Shown here: positions 63,920 through 64,000 of the stretch, piece after piece
Numbering within the stretch: the first letter of the stretch is position 1
Layout: each line of letters begins with the position of its first letter
Source: Tridacna crocea
Lineage: Eukaryota; Mollusca; Bivalvia; Cardiida; Cardiidae
DNA length: 64,000 bases
Reading direction: 5' to 3'
Assembly (NCBI GenBank): GCA_943736015.1
Contig: OX031058.1
Location: 1,379,001 to 1,443,000, forward strand
Made by a program: the position numbers and the translations under genes
The notes under the pieces: model-generated
Seen by the model: only the letters and a program-made list of their open reading frames with translations
What the model was told of the DNA's origin: nothing
The model's database searches: none

Positions 63920-64000
63920 TCTTACGAACAAATTCTGTAACAAAGAAATAAATGAACATATAGCTAAAATATAAAGATCGGGCAGAATTCAAACCTAGAA
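63920..64000 (+). mobile_element. SINE/repeat fragment cut by the window edge
   Basis: CTTACGAACAAATTCTGTAA and the AGAATTCAAACCTAGAA end match 3676-3765 (a SINE B-box region on the minus strand). Confidence 0.55.

Overview
This is animal nuclear DNA, very probably from a bivalve mollusc. The evidence is intergenic structure (no operons, dense dispersed repeats), tRNA-derived SINEs, an array of 156-bp units with the motif AAGGGCAATAACTC, a Penelope-like element with a GIY-YIG nuclease, and a single recognisable host gene. The mollusc assignment is inference from the style of the repeats; no species-level marker is visible.

Host genes are nearly absent. The one convincing host gene is a small InaF-motif membrane protein (56661-56981, +). 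Three TGATGTCA boxes at exactly 26-bp spacing lie just upstream of it. Most other long reading frames run over microsatellites or palindromic repeats and are not genes.

The window is dominated by short non-autonomous elements built around near-perfect central palindromes. I name them here: family A (about 230 bp, TTAA-flanked, core GCTGGTTACCAGC; about 30 full or partial copies), family B (about 215 bp, TTAA-flanked, core around GATCAGACTGCAC), family C (about 260 bp, ends GAGCCAYGCTCT, core CAGCCTGCGC), family D (core around AGCTGTAGTTACGAGG) and family F (ends near GGNCCRTATTCA). Families A and B look like piggyBac-type MITEs because neighbouring copies share one TTAA and one A copy sits in a TTAA inside a C element. 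Many copies carry matched substitutions in both palindrome arms.

The centre (28239-33815) is a nested stack. A family A MITE was split by a head-to-head pair of Penelope-like retroelement copies flanked by a perfect 12-bp target duplication. The longer Penelope copy was then interrupted by a full-length mariner (30681-32011) with an uninterrupted 356-residue transposase and intact DD34D catalytic residues. The mariner is the only mobile element here that looks potentially able to make an active enzyme.

Other landmarks: a degenerate 16-20-bp minisatellite (19720-20490); a 5-unit 156-bp array (38440-39220); an alternating array of two tRNA-headed SINE types (40115-41060); a 33-bp tandem array that appears to have grown out of one arm of a family C palindrome (43415-43905); a multi-palindrome block (27931-28178); and a 786-bp TIR element (17099-17884). 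Coordinates of repeats are by eye and usually good to a few bases at TTAA or TIR ends, less so for degenerate copies.
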